64,000 nucleotides of DNA from Pseudobutyrivibrio sp. (GCF_017471675.1 NZ_JAFUSK010000002.1:1-64000); one strand, 5' to 3'; positions 1 through 7,711 are shown, counted from the stretch's first letter. The notes: generated by a model from the letters alone, not told the origin. Program-made: numbers and translations.

Positions 1-1
1 A

Positions 2-463
2 ATGAAAATTGCAATGGCAAACGATCATGCAGGAACTCAGATGAAAGAAGAAATCAAGGCTTATCTATTAAGCGAAGGCTATGAGGTAGAGGATTTTGGA
101 ACCTACGATGAAAATAGCTGCGATTTGTCTGATTTTGTATACCCAGCTGCACTTGCTGTAGCAAAGGGGGAATGTGATAGAGGAATTTTTTGCGATGGAG
201 TAGGTTACGGTAGTGCGTTAATTGCTAACAAGATTAATGGCTGCTATGCAGCTGTATGTCAGGATCCACTTTGCGCTACACTTGCAAGGCAGCATACTGA
301 TTCTAATATCTTATGCCTTGGCGCAAAGATTATAGGTGGTCTTATGTCTATGGAGATTGTTAAGACCTGGCTTAATACAGAGCCTTTAATGGAAGAGAAA
401 TACAGAAGAAGAGTGCAGAAAGTATGCGATATTAATGATAAGCATTGCGTTCCAGTAAAATAA
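2..463 (+). CDS. rpiB: RpiB/LacA/LacB-family sugar-phosphate isomerase
   Basis: A 153-residue protein of the RpiB/LacAB fold, which interconverts ribose 5-phosphate and ribulose 5-phosphate (or related aldose/ketose phosphates) in the cytosol. Visible family marks are the N-terminal ANDHAG motif that contacts the sugar phosphate, a Cys near residue 64 in the usual catalytic position (CDGVGYG, where classical RpiB has CGTGIG), ANKINGCYAAV, and ARQHTDSNILCLGAKIIG. Length is normal for the family. The altered CDGVGYG loop means the exact sugar substrate is uncertain. The ATG sits at base 2, so its ribosome site lies outside the window. The next gene begins 85 bp downstream with its own strong Shine-Dalgarno. 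Confidence 0.85.
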   Translation: MKIAMANDHAGTQMKEEIKAYLLSEGYEVEDFGTYDENSCDLSDFVYPAALAVAKGECDRGIFCDGVGYGSALIANKINGCYAAVCQDPLCATLARQHTDSNILCLGAKIIGGLMSMEIVKTWLNTEPLMEEKYRRRVQKVCDINDKHCVPVK

Positions 464-547
464 ATTGAAAATCTAAATATACACATTGCATTTGTGTGAG
501 GAAAATAATAGACTATTAATATCAAATATTTTTAGGAGGTATTACTT

Positions 548-1567
548 ATGACAGGATTTGTTATAGTTTTACTTGTAATTATTCTTATTCTTGTTGGAAC
601 TGGAATAAGGATTGTTCCACAGGGATATGTTTACGTTATTGAAAGATTGGGAAGATATAATGATACTTTAGGCCCAGGCTTCCATGTAATTATCCCTATT
701 GTTGATAAGGTTTCAAAAAAGGTTTCTTTGAAGGAACAGGTAGCAGATTTTCCACCACAGGATGTTATCACAAAGGATAACGTTATTATGAAAATCGACA
801 CTGTAGTTTACTTCAAGGTTCAGGATCCTAAGCTTTACGCTTATGGTGCTGAGCGTCCAATTCTTGCTCTTGAAAATCTTACAGCAACAACTCTTCGTAA
901 CCTTGTTGGTGAACTTGAGCTTGATCAGACACTTACATCACGTGATAACATAAATGCTAGAATGCAGGGAATCCTTGATGAAGCCACTGACCCATGGGGT
1001 ATTAAGGTAGGCCGTGTTGAGCTTAAGAATATCATCCCACCTGAAGAAATTCAGCGTTCAATGGAAAAGCAGATGAAGGCAGAGCGTGATCGTCGTGAGA
1101 CTCTTCTTGAGGCAGAAGGTCACAAGCAGGCATCTATTACTAGAGCAGAGGGTGATAAGCAGGCATTAGTTCTTAAGGCAGAGGCTGAAAGAGATGCTGC
1201 TATTGCAAGAGCAACTGGTGAGGCAGAATCTATTCGCCTTGTTTATGAAGCAGAGGCTCGTGGTATTGAGATGCTTAAGGATGCCAACATTGATGAGAGA
1301 GTTCTTCTTATAAAGAAGCTTGAAGCACTTGAGAAGATGGGAGATGGACGTGCTACAAAGATTGTTGTTCCTACAGACCTTGCAAGTGCGGCTGCTGATC
1401 TTACATTTAAGACAGAGATGCTTGGATTTGGCAACAACACTCCAGTTGACAAGTCTACTGAAAAGAAGCCTGTTACAAAGGCAGCGGATCCATGTTGCAG
1501 CGATTCAGACAAAGGTGCAACAACAAAGCATTTTGTAGAAGACCACGTTAATTTCGAACAAATCTAA
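548..1567 (+). CDS. SPFH/band-7 (stomatin/prohibitin-like) membrane protein
   Basis: A 339-residue band-7 protein. Residues 2-22 form one N-terminal membrane anchor, followed by the SPFH domain (GIRIVPQGYVYVIERLGRY, PGFHVIIPIVDKV, VITKDNVIMKIDTVVYFKV) to about residue 175. A charged coiled coil rich in EAE/KAEAERDAAIARATGEAE follows to about residue 250. The family forms oligomeric membrane scaffolds of the QmcA/HflC/stomatin type that influence membrane proteases and microdomains. No NfeD partner is adjacent. The C-terminal tail holds a short CCSDSD cysteine pair. Start is supported by TAGGAGG at about 533-539. It is followed by the thrS leader, so it is probably its own unit. Confidence 0.88.
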   Translation: MTGFVIVLLVIILILVGTGIRIVPQGYVYVIERLGRYNDTLGPGFHVIIPIVDKVSKKVSLKEQVADFPPQDVITKDNVIMKIDTVVYFKVQDPKLYAYGAERPILALENLTATTLRNLVGELELDQTLTSRDNINARMQGILDEATDPWGIKVGRVELKNIIPPEEIQRSMEKQMKAERDRRETLLEAEGHKQASITRAEGDKQALVLKAEAERDAAIARATGEAESIRLVYEAEARGIEMLKDANIDERVLLIKKLEALEKMGDGRATKIVVPTDLASAAADLTFKTEMLGFGNNTPVDKSTEKKPVTKAADPCCSDSDKGATTKHFVEDHVNFEQI

Positions 1568-1628
1568 TAGGTTATTAAGCGGGCAGACGCTTGTTTAATT
1601 CTATGATTTGTGGTAGTATAAACCACGA

Positions 1629-1960
1629 AAAGCGATGACAGAAACAGTAGTATTTGCAGAAGCTAAGAGAGAGGACGCCTAGGCTGGAAGCGTCTAGTGG
1701 AAGCTTATATGAACACCATTCTCGAGCTGAACGTAGAAGGATTAATTCCGAAGCGTCTCCGGGTAGTTCCGTTAAAGACAAAATGAGTGAAACACTAAGG
1801 TGGAACCGTGCAAAATTTCACGATTTGTGTAATGAAATTACAGAAATCGTGAACATGACGAGCCCATTGCCGAAGGCAATTTTTAGATGGGCGAGTATCC
1901 TTTTGAATTTTGTACCCTTAGGAAAGCTAGAAATAGCTTTTCCTAGGGGTTTTTTATTTT
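1629..1960 (+). promoter_or_regulatory. T-box riboswitch, threonine specific (thrS leader)
   Basis: This leader fills the 448-bp gap between the band-7 gene and thrS. It carries the canonical T-box core AAGGTGGAACCGTG at 1797-1810, a Stem I region with an AGAGAG stretch near 1675, and GAACACCA at 1711-1718, in which ACC (1715-1717) is a Thr codon in the specifier position. A strong terminator follows at 1914-1960. T-boxes bind uncharged tRNA through the specifier and the NCCA end and then favour the antiterminator. An ACC specifier directly before thrS fits the known design, so thrS should be induced by threonine starvation. The exact 5' boundary and promoter are not certain. Confidence 0.93.
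1914..1960 (+). terminator. Regulated terminator of the thrS T-box
   Basis: A long hairpin with left arm ACCCTTAGGAAAGCTA, a GAAA-type loop and a nearly complementary right arm TAGCTTTTCCTAGGGGT, followed by TTTTTATTTT. This is the expression-platform terminator that competes with the T-box antiterminator. Confidence 0.92.
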
Positions 1961-2015
1961 GCACCCTTAGTACAAGTAGTTACTTAAATTCATTCATTAG
2001 AAAAAGGAGAAAATC

Positions 2016-3782
2016 ATGGTTAATTTCAAAGAAGATGAGTCATTAAACACTCTCAATCACTCATGTGCACACATGATGGCACAGGCTGTAAAGCATCTTT
2101 ATCCAAACGCTAAGTTTTGGGTTGGTCCAGTTGTAGAGGAAGGCTTCTACTACGATATGGATCTTGGCGATGTTATGCTTACAGATGAAGACATTGCTAA
2201 GATTGAAAAGGAAATGAAGAAGGTTGCTAAGTCTGGCTGCAAGATTTATCGTCGTGAGATTTCAAAGGCTGAAGCTTTAGAGATGTTTAAGGATGATCCA
2301 TATAAGGTAGACCTTATCAACAACATGGATGAGGATACTCAGACAATTTCTTGCTATGACCAGGGCGATTTCACAGATTTATGCCGTGGACCACACGTAG
2401 ATAACGTTAAGATGTGCCGTTACTTCAAGCTTGTTAAGCACTCTGGTGCTTACTGGAAGGGTGATGCTAACAATCAGGTACTTAACCGTGTATACGGTGT
2501 TTGCTTCCCAACACAGGAGCAGCTTGATGAGCACCTTGCACTTTTAGAGGAGGCTAAAGAGCGTGATCACCGTAAAATCGGTAAGGATATGCAGCTTTTC
2601 ATGTCTGACGATTTAATTGGTAAGGGACTTCCAATGTACCTTCCAAACGGTTACACAATCTGGACAGAACTTGAAAACTACATCCGTAACAAGGAGCGTA
2701 AGCTTGGTTACCTTCACGTTATGACACCATGTGTTGGTACAGTTCAGCTTTACCAGACATCAGGTCACTGGGATCACTATAAGGAGAACATGTTCCCAGC
2801 TATGGAGGTTGAGGGAGAGAACTTCGTTCTTCGTCCTATGAACTGCCCACACCACATGAGAATCTTTGCAAATAGACCACATTCATATAAGGAGCTTCCT
2901 ATTCGCATCGCTGAAATCGCACACGATTTCCGTTTTGAGTCATCAGGAACTCTTAAGGGTATCGAAAGAGGACGTCACTTCTGCCAGAACGATTCACACA
3001 TCTTCTGTACACAGGAGCAGATTAAGTCTGAGGTTAAGAGCGTATGCGACCTTATCTTTAGCACATACGAGGATTTTGGTATCACAGATTACAGATGCGT
3101 TCTTTCACTTCGTGACCCAGCTGATACAAAGAAGTATCATCAGGATGATGAGATGTGGAACACAGCAGAGCAGGCTCTTCGTGAGACTCTTACAGAAATC
3201 GGCATCGAGTTCACAGAGGAGATTGGTGAGGCTGCATTCTACGGACCAAAGCTTGACGTTAATGTTAAGCCAGCTATTGGTAACGAAATCACACTTTCTA
3301 CTTGCCAGCTTGATTTCTGCTTACCAGCTAAGTTTGACCTTACATACACAGATGCTGATTCTAACAAGCAGACACCTGTAGTAATCCACAGAGCTATCCT
3401 TGGTTCACTTGATAGATTCATGGCTTACATTCTTGAGGAGACAAAGGGTAACCTTCCACTTTGGCTTGCACCTACACAGGTTAAGGTTCTTCCTGTTAAG
3501 AATGATGATGAAGGTCTTAATGCTTATGCACAGAAGCTTGTTGATGCACTTGCTGATGCAGATGTTCGTGTTGAGTTTGATACACGTTCAGAAAAGCTTG
3601 GTTACAAGATGCGTGAAGCTCAGATTCAGAAGGTTCCTTATCTTGCAGTTCTTGGTAAGAATGAAGAGGCTGAGGGCACTGTTTCATACAGACTTCACGG
3701 CGAGCAGGGCACTACAACAGTTAAGTTTGACGAGTTCGTAGATCTTATTGTTAACGAAATCAAAACAAAAGGACATAACTAA
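2016..3782 (+). CDS. thrS: Threonyl-tRNA synthetase lacking the N-terminal TGS domain
   Basis: A 588-residue class II synthetase that charges tRNA-Thr. It starts directly in the editing (N2) domain: HSCAHMMAQA gives the HxxxH pair and DLCRGPHVD is also present. The catalytic core follows from about residue 205, with class II motif 2 around FRFESSGTLKGIERGRHF and the zinc/threonine-binding region NCPHHMRIFANRPHSYKELPIRIAEIAHDFR. The anticodon-binding domain occupies roughly the last 100 residues. Typical bacterial ThrS is about 640 residues with a TGS domain of about 60 residues in front, which is absent here. The ATG is preceded by AAAGGAGA, and the upstream sequence is the T-box terminator, so the domain is not hidden upstream. 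Regulated by the T-box. Confidence 0.95.
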   Translation: MVNFKEDESLNTLNHSCAHMMAQAVKHLYPNAKFWVGPVVEEGFYYDMDLGDVMLTDEDIAKIEKEMKKVAKSGCKIYRREISKAEALEMFKDDPYKVDLINNMDEDTQTISCYDQGDFTDLCRGPHVDNVKMCRYFKLVKHSGAYWKGDANNQVLNRVYGVCFPTQEQLDEHLALLEEAKERDHRKIGKDMQLFMSDDLIGKGLPMYLPNGYTIWTELENYIRNKERKLGYLHVMTPCVGTVQLYQTSGHWDHYKENMFPAMEVEGENFVLRPMNCPHHMRIFANRPHSYKELPIRIAEIAHDFRFESSGTLKGIERGRHFCQNDSHIFCTQEQIKSEVKSVCDLIFSTYEDFGITDYRCVLSLRDPADTKKYHQDDEMWNTAEQALRETLTEIGIEFTEEIGEAAFYGPKLDVNVKPAIGNEITLSTCQLDFCLPAKFDLTYTDADSNKQTPVVIHRAILGSLDRFMAYILEETKGNLPLWLAPTQVKVLPVKNDDEGLNAYAQKLVDALADADVRVEFDTRSEKLGYKMREAQIQKVPYLAVLGKNEEAEGTVSYRLHGEQGTTTVKFDEFVDLIVNEIKTKGHN

Positions 3783-3829
3783 GCCTTCCCCTTGAGGGGA
3801 AGGTGGCTCCGAAGGAGTCGGATGAGGTG
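3783..3829 (+). repeat. Small palindromic dispersed-repeat candidate
   Basis: Right after the thrS stop lies CCTTCCCC-TTGA-GGGGAAGG (perfect 8-bp stem), then GGCTCC-GAA-GGAGTC (second hairpin) and GGATGAGGTG. From memory, similar GGGGAAGGTGGC...GGATGAGG elements recur in intergenic gaps of gut Clostridia, but only one copy is visible here, so its repeat status is inferred. It has no T-run and is unlikely to be a simple terminator. Its last bases (GAGGTG, 3824-3829) sit 8 nt before the next ATG and can act as that gene's Shine-Dalgarno. Confidence 0.55.
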
Positions 3830-3837
3830 TTAACTAT

Positions 3838-4728
3838 ATGTATGAAAAATGCAACTTATGCCCAAGAGCCTGCAACATTGACCGCAACACCACTCTTGGC
3901 GTATGTCAGGTTTCAGCCAAAGTGAAGGTAGCTAGAGCAGCCCTTCACTTTTGGGAAGAACCATGCATTTCTGGTAATAATGGCAGTGGAGCTGTATTCT
4001 TTTCGGGATGCAGTCTCCACTGCGTTTTTTGTCAGAACGAAGAAATTAGCCATGGTAAAGTAGGGCAGGAAATTACAATTGAAGAGTTAGCCGGGCTTTA
4101 TATTGACTTGCAAAACCAAGGTGCTAACAACATCAATCTTGTGACAGGTACCCATTACATTCCTCAGATTGTAGAATCGGTAACTATTGCAAGAAAAAAT
4201 GGGCTTAATATTCCAATCATATACAATACCAGTGGATATGAGACGGTTGAAAGCCTTAGGCTGTTAGAAGGTATCGTAAATACGTATTTACCTGATTTTA
4301 AATATATGGATAATTCATTGGCTTTGAAGTATTCTCATGCCAAAGATTACCCTGATGTAGCAAAAAAGGCAATTGCCGAGATGGTGCGCCAATGCGGTAA
4401 GCTTCAATTTGATAATAATGGCTTTATCAAATCAGGAGTTATCGTTCGTCAATTATTGCTTCCAGGGCATGTGAAGGATGCCAAGAACATAGTTAAATAT
4501 TTATATGAAACCTTCGGTGACAGAATCTACATTAGTATGATGAGTCAGTATACGCCAATGCCCCATATAGCCTCAAAATACCCTGAATTAAACCGTAGAG
4601 TCACTAAAAGGGAATATGATAGCCTTATAAACTATGCTATCGATTTAGGGGTGGAAAATGCTTTTATACAGGATAGGGCGGTGGCAAAGGAAAGCTTTAT
4701 CCCTGAATTTAATAATTTTTTAGATTAG
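3838..4728 (+). CDS. Radical SAM protein, PflA/PflX-like
   Basis: A 296-residue radical SAM enzyme. The N-terminus has the CNLCPRACN cysteine cluster typical of the putative pyruvate formate-lyase activating enzyme (PflX-type) family. The SAM-binding iron-sulfur motif CSLHCVFCQ (CxxxCxxC) is at about residues 60-68, followed by VTGTHYIPQI and a C-terminal YISMMSQYTPMP segment. Members are cytosolic; the true substrate of this subgroup is not established, and no pfl gene is adjacent. The start ATG follows the palindromic repeat at 3783-3829, whose GAGGTG end provides the ribosome site. It could alternatively be a generic glycyl-radical-enzyme activase. Confidence 0.85.
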   Translation: MYEKCNLCPRACNIDRNTTLGVCQVSAKVKVARAALHFWEEPCISGNNGSGAVFFSGCSLHCVFCQNEEISHGKVGQEITIEELAGLYIDLQNQGANNINLVTGTHYIPQIVESVTIARKNGLNIPIIYNTSGYETVESLRLLEGIVNTYLPDFKYMDNSLALKYSHAKDYPDVAKKAIAEMVRQCGKLQFDNNGFIKSGVIVRQLLLPGHVKDAKNIVKYLYETFGDRIYISMMSQYTPMPHIASKYPELNRRVTKREYDSLINYAIDLGVENAFIQDRAVAKESFIPEFNNFLD

Positions 4729-4745
4729 TTCATAGATATTTCTTA
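4728..4745. repeat. 18-bp intergenic repeat, copy 1
   Basis: GTTCATAGATATTTCTTA occurs exactly here, overlapping the stop of the radical SAM gene and lying about 50 bp upstream of the HExxH gene. It occurs again at 18753-18770 between the GGDEF and VTC genes. Its role is unknown; it may be a shared promoter or operator element. Confidence 0.5.
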
Positions 4746-4796
4746 ATTAGATGTTATTATTACATTAATTATAGGCACAGGATTTTGGAGGTGCTT

Positions 4797-5309
4797 ATGC
4801 CGATTCAGCTATCTAATAATCTAAATAATAGTTTCTATGGCAGCTCTTATTCTAAGCCGCTTAGTTCGCTAGGGCGTGAAATAGTAGCAAATGGTGGCAC
4901 AGAGGCTCAGGCATCTAAATACACTAATCGTAGGCAGGCTATTTCTGCAGGCCTGGTTGAGTGCGCTACCTGTGCTAGCCGGACATATCAGGATGGTTCA
5001 GATGAACAGGTTTCATTTAAGTCGGCAGCTCATATTGCGCCAGAAGCAGCTGGAGCAAGAGTAAGAGGCCATGAGCAGGAGCATGTTAGCAATGCCTATG
5101 ATAAGGCTAAGGAAGCTGGCGGAAAAGTGTTACAGGCAACAGTTGCAATACACACTGCAGTATGTCCTGAATGTGGTAAGACTTACGTCTCCGGTGGTAC
5201 AACTTCCACCAAGATTGCTTATCCAAACGAAGATAATCCATATCAAAAGAATAGAAAAGATGCTGATTCTGGATTGCTTGCAGGCATGAATTTTGATGCA
5301 GAAGTCTAA
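4797..5309 (+). CDS. Small HExxH putative metallopeptidase (SprA-like motif)
   Basis: A 170-residue protein without signal peptide. The central GHEQEHVSNAYDKAKEAGG segment contains HExxH (His-Glu-x-x-His), a zinc-protease signature, and resembles the HEQxH helix of the SprA-related family. Two CxxC pairs (CATC near residue 58 and CPEC near residue 124) could bind a further metal or form disulfides. The N-terminal 60 residues are Ser/Asn/Tyr rich. I chose ATG 4797 rather than the in-frame TTG at 4785 because GGAGGTG at 4787-4793 lies just upstream of the ATG. The substrate is unknown, and the family assignment rests on the motif only. Confidence 0.7.
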   Translation: MPIQLSNNLNNSFYGSSYSKPLSSLGREIVANGGTEAQASKYTNRRQAISAGLVECATCASRTYQDGSDEQVSFKSAAHIAPEAAGARVRGHEQEHVSNAYDKAKEAGGKVLQATVAIHTAVCPECGKTYVSGGTTSTKIAYPNEDNPYQKNRKDADSGLLAGMNFDAEV

Positions 5310-5353
5310 ATATTTCTTTGCAAAATTCACTAGTAGTAAACCATAATTTAGGC

Positions 5354-5359
5354 TATACT
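5354..5359 (+). promoter_or_regulatory. Possible -10 element of holA
   Basis: TATACT ends 7 bp before the holA ATG. No Shine-Dalgarno is visible between them, so transcription may start at or next to the start codon. The -35 match (TAGTAG, 17 bp upstream) is weak. Confidence 0.4.
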
Positions 5360-5366
5360 TTTATCT

Positions 5367-6347
5367 ATGAGAAGAATAGATGAAGACATAGCAAACGGAC
5401 AATTTAAGAATTTATATTTGATATATGGAGAGGAAGATTATCTTAAGCTTCAATACAAGAACAAGCTAATAGCAGCTCTTGTAAATGATGGGGATAATAT
5501 GAATTTCTCAAAGTATCAGGACAATGGTATCAACACTGCCCAGATTATAGATCAGGCAGAGACGATGCCTTTTTTTGCTGAGCATAGAGTGATTCTTATA
5601 GAAAACAGTGGCTTTGGAAAAAAGATGCCTGAGGATTTAGGTAATTATCTTTCTACAATTCCTGAATTTACAGTATTTATCTTTGTAGAGCCAACTGCAG
5701 ATAAGAGAGGAAAGCTATACAAGGCTGCTAAGGCTGAAGGCCGTGATATAGAAATCAATATGCCAAATGAGGCTGTTCTTGCCAAGTGGGTAGGTGCTCA
5801 GCTAAATGAGGCTGGCAAGCAGATGAAAAAGGATGCCTGGAGCCAGTTCTTAAATATGACCCATGAATCAATGGATAACATGTCCAGAGAGTTAGAAAAG
5901 CTTATTACATATGTAGGAGATAGAAATCAGATTACCATTGATGATGTTAATGCTATATGTATAGCCAAGGTAGAAACTAAGATTTTTGATATGCTTAATG
6001 CTATCTCTGCTAAGGACATGGTAAAAACAATGGATTTGTATCAGGATATGCTTTCTGCTAAGGAGCCTCCTATGAGAATCCTTACTATGATTGTTCGCCA
6101 GTTCAGACAAATGAAGGTAGTGAAGGAGCTATCCGGCTTTGGAAACAACGCTTCAACTATAGCAGGAAAGGTTGGCATGCCGGATTTTGCTGTAAGACGC
6201 ACTATGCAGCTTGCAGGCAATTTCTCCGATAAAGAAATTACAAATCTTCTTAATGATGCCGCTGATTTTGAAGAGAAGTTTAAAACGGGAAGGCTTGATG
6301 AAAAGCTTGCGGTAGAGCTTATAATCATGAAATACGCTGGAAAATAA
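5367..6347 (+). CDS. holA: DNA polymerase III subunit delta
   Basis: A 326-residue delta subunit of the clamp loader, which opens the beta sliding clamp during replication. The N-terminus shows the family pattern YLIYGEEDYLKLQYKNKL, followed by a degenerate AAA+ fold without a functional P-loop (FAEHRVILIENSGFGKK) and a C-terminal collar domain (MTHESMDNMSRELEKLITYVG, FDMLNAISAKD). Length matches the family (about 330). The start lacks an obvious ribosome site and has TATACT 7 bp upstream. Position near rpsT is conserved with Bacillus (holA-rpsT), here separated by one PilZ gene. Confidence 0.93.
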   Translation: MRRIDEDIANGQFKNLYLIYGEEDYLKLQYKNKLIAALVNDGDNMNFSKYQDNGINTAQIIDQAETMPFFAEHRVILIENSGFGKKMPEDLGNYLSTIPEFTVFIFVEPTADKRGKLYKAAKAEGRDIEINMPNEAVLAKWVGAQLNEAGKQMKKDAWSQFLNMTHESMDNMSRELEKLITYVGDRNQITIDDVNAICIAKVETKIFDMLNAISAKDMVKTMDLYQDMLSAKEPPMRILTMIVRQFRQMKVVKELSGFGNNASTIAGKVGMPDFAVRRTMQLAGNFSDKEITNLLNDAADFEEKFKTGRLDEKLAVELIIMKYAGK

Positions 6348-6368
6348 ATGCATTTTGTAAAATAGGTC

Positions 6369-6377
6369 TGATATAAT
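6369..6377 (+). promoter_or_regulatory. Extended -10 promoter of the PilZ gene
   Basis: TGATATAAT (TG-n-TATAAT) ends 7 bp before the ATG at 6384. No Shine-Dalgarno lies between, which suggests a leaderless or nearly leaderless mRNA. Confidence 0.5.
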
Positions 6378-6383
6378 AAAAAT

Positions 6384-7175
6384 ATGAATAATGATAAAAC
6401 AGTAAAACTTAATCTAGCTGAATTAAGTAAGGAAGCCACTATTTCTATTGTTGCATCAATGGATAATAAGAAAATAGAGCTTCCTACGGAGTATGCTGTT
6501 TTAAATGATGAGGAAGAGAAGGAATTAGCTGAGAGATTTAATGATAAGTATCTTCCTCTAGAGAATATCCTTAAGCTATGGCAAGATAAGCTGAGGGAGG
6601 TTGAGTTTTCTGGAACACTTTCAAAGATTAGCCTGATAGCTATTACTAAGGAAGGCGTATTTCATTGGGAAAATGTAAAGATTAATAAATACACACTTCA
6701 AAACGGAAGACAAATTCACGTCGCCTTTAGCTCTAATCCAGTTGGGGAGAAATATAACAGAAGAAGAGGCGTTCGTATTAATATTGATAAGAGGATGAAT
6801 ATAGAGCAGAATGGTGAAAAATTTTCTGTGATAGTTCGTGACCTGTCTTACTGCGGTATAGCATTTGTAGAATCGGCTGAAACACCTGTTGATCCTGATA
6901 AGGCTTTTACTATTAATCTGATAGATACAGATGAAGATGGAAATGAATATCTGGTTGCAAAAATTACTGGGCGTATTAATAATCAAAAGGAAATTGATGA
7001 TGGAAAAATACTATGTGGCTGCATCTTAGCAGCAGATCATGCATCAGACTTACAACGCTATATAGCAAACAAACAGATAGAAGCCATAAGAGGCAAGAGA
7101 TTAGGTAAGAGGCTAAAAAAGAGTGTAAGTGGTGAGAACTGGCAAGAGAAGTTGATAGATGAATTAAATAAATAA
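6384..7175 (+). CDS. PilZ-domain protein (putative c-di-GMP receptor)
   Basis: A 263-residue cytosolic protein. The PilZ domain spans about residues 130-230 and has both ligand motifs: RRGVR (RxxxR) and DLSYCG (DxSxxG). PilZ domains bind cyclic di-GMP. The N-terminal 120 residues do not match a family I recognise; they contain an acidic helix (NDEEEKELAERF) and a beta-rich part. The C-terminus is basic (RGKRLGKRLKKS) and could interact with RNA, DNA or an acidic partner. It lies between holA and rpsT, an unusual place for a signalling gene. It ends at a bidirectional terminator shared with rpsT. Confidence 0.83.
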   Translation: MNNDKTVKLNLAELSKEATISIVASMDNKKIELPTEYAVLNDEEEKELAERFNDKYLPLENILKLWQDKLREVEFSGTLSKISLIAITKEGVFHWENVKINKYTLQNGRQIHVAFSSNPVGEKYNRRRGVRINIDKRMNIEQNGEKFSVIVRDLSYCGIAFVESAETPVDPDKAFTINLIDTDEDGNEYLVAKITGRINNQKEIDDGKILCGCILAADHASDLQRYIANKQIEAIRGKRLGKRLKKSVSGENWQEKLIDELNK

Positions 7176-7208
7176 AAAAAGCATCGGCTGACGGGACCGA
7201 TGCTTTTT
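7176..7208. terminator. Bidirectional terminator after the PilZ gene
   Basis: Perfect hairpin AAAAAGCATCGG / CCGATGCTTTTT with a 9-nt loop. A-run and T-run on opposite sides let it work on both strands. It separates the PilZ gene from convergent rpsT. Confidence 0.9.
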
Positions 7209-7224
7209 ATTGTTATATTAAAAA

Positions 7225-7268
7225 CGGGAAAGCGCACATTTAAGATTGCCTTCGGCAAAGAGTGCGCT
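7225..7268 (-). terminator. Probable rpsT terminator
   Basis: Read on the minus strand, AGCGCAC pairs with GTGCGCT around an inner TTGCC-GAAG-GGCAA hairpin, and CCCGTTTTTAA follows. It lies downstream of rpsT and, with the hairpin at 7176-7208, gives a double stop. Confidence 0.7.
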
Positions 7269-7314
7269 GTGGCAAACAGGTTCTTCCCACAAGTGGGCCC
7301 CTCCTATTTGCATA

Positions 7315-7578
7315 TTAAGCTAACTTGTTTACAAGCTTTGTAAGACGAGATACCTTACGGCTTACAGTGTTGTCATGATAAACACCCTTTGAACCAGCCA
7401 TCTCGATAACCTTGATAGCAGCCTTGAGCTCTGACTCAGCTACAGCCTTGTCACCAGACTCTACAGCAGCCTCAACACGCTTAACGTATGTCTTAACCTC
7501 TGATTTGATTGCCTTATTGCGCTCTGTTCTAACAGCTGTTACCTGAACACGCTTCTTAGCAGATTTAATATTTGCCAT
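7315..7578 (-). CDS. rpsT: 30S ribosomal protein S20
   Basis: An 87-residue, Lys/Ala-rich helical protein (MANIKSAKKRVQVTAVRTERNK at the N-terminus) with the S20 pattern that binds 16S rRNA in the small subunit. The C-terminal KGVYHDNTVSRKVSRLTKLVNKL is also typical. The start is preceded by TTGGAGGTG. It is transcribed alone from a strong promoter at 7670-7698 with a leader of about 85 nt. That leader contains a CGTTG...CAACG hairpin (7630-7658) that might serve autoregulation; this is inference. Flanked on the far side by hemW on the same strand. Confidence 0.97.
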   Translation of the reverse strand: MANIKSAKKRVQVTAVRTERNKAIKSEVKTYVKRVEAAVESGDKAVAESELKAAIKVIEMAGSKGVYHDNTVSRKVSRLTKLVNKLA

Positions 7579-7669
7579 GTGTTGCTACACCTCCAATTTG
7601 TATAATATAAAATGTTTCAAATTAAAATACGTTGTAGCCGGACACGGACAGTTCAACGCATACTCAAAT

Positions 7670-7698
7670 ATAATAGATAATAGATGCTATTTTGTCAA
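7670..7698 (-). promoter_or_regulatory. Sigma-A promoter of rpsT
   Basis: On the minus strand, TTGACA (7698-7693), exactly 17 bp, then TATTAT (7675-7670). Near-consensus, as expected for a ribosomal protein gene. Confidence 0.85.
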
Positions 7699-7711
7699 TA
7701 GAAAATACATA

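Noticed and set aside
1654..2046. Open frame of 130 codons across the thrS leader
   Set aside because: It lies entirely over the T-box and its terminator, has no ribosome site and no recognisable protein pattern.
4785..4796. TTG start giving a longer HExxH protein
   Set aside because: The added codons overlap the GGAGGTG ribosome site that clearly serves ATG 4797.
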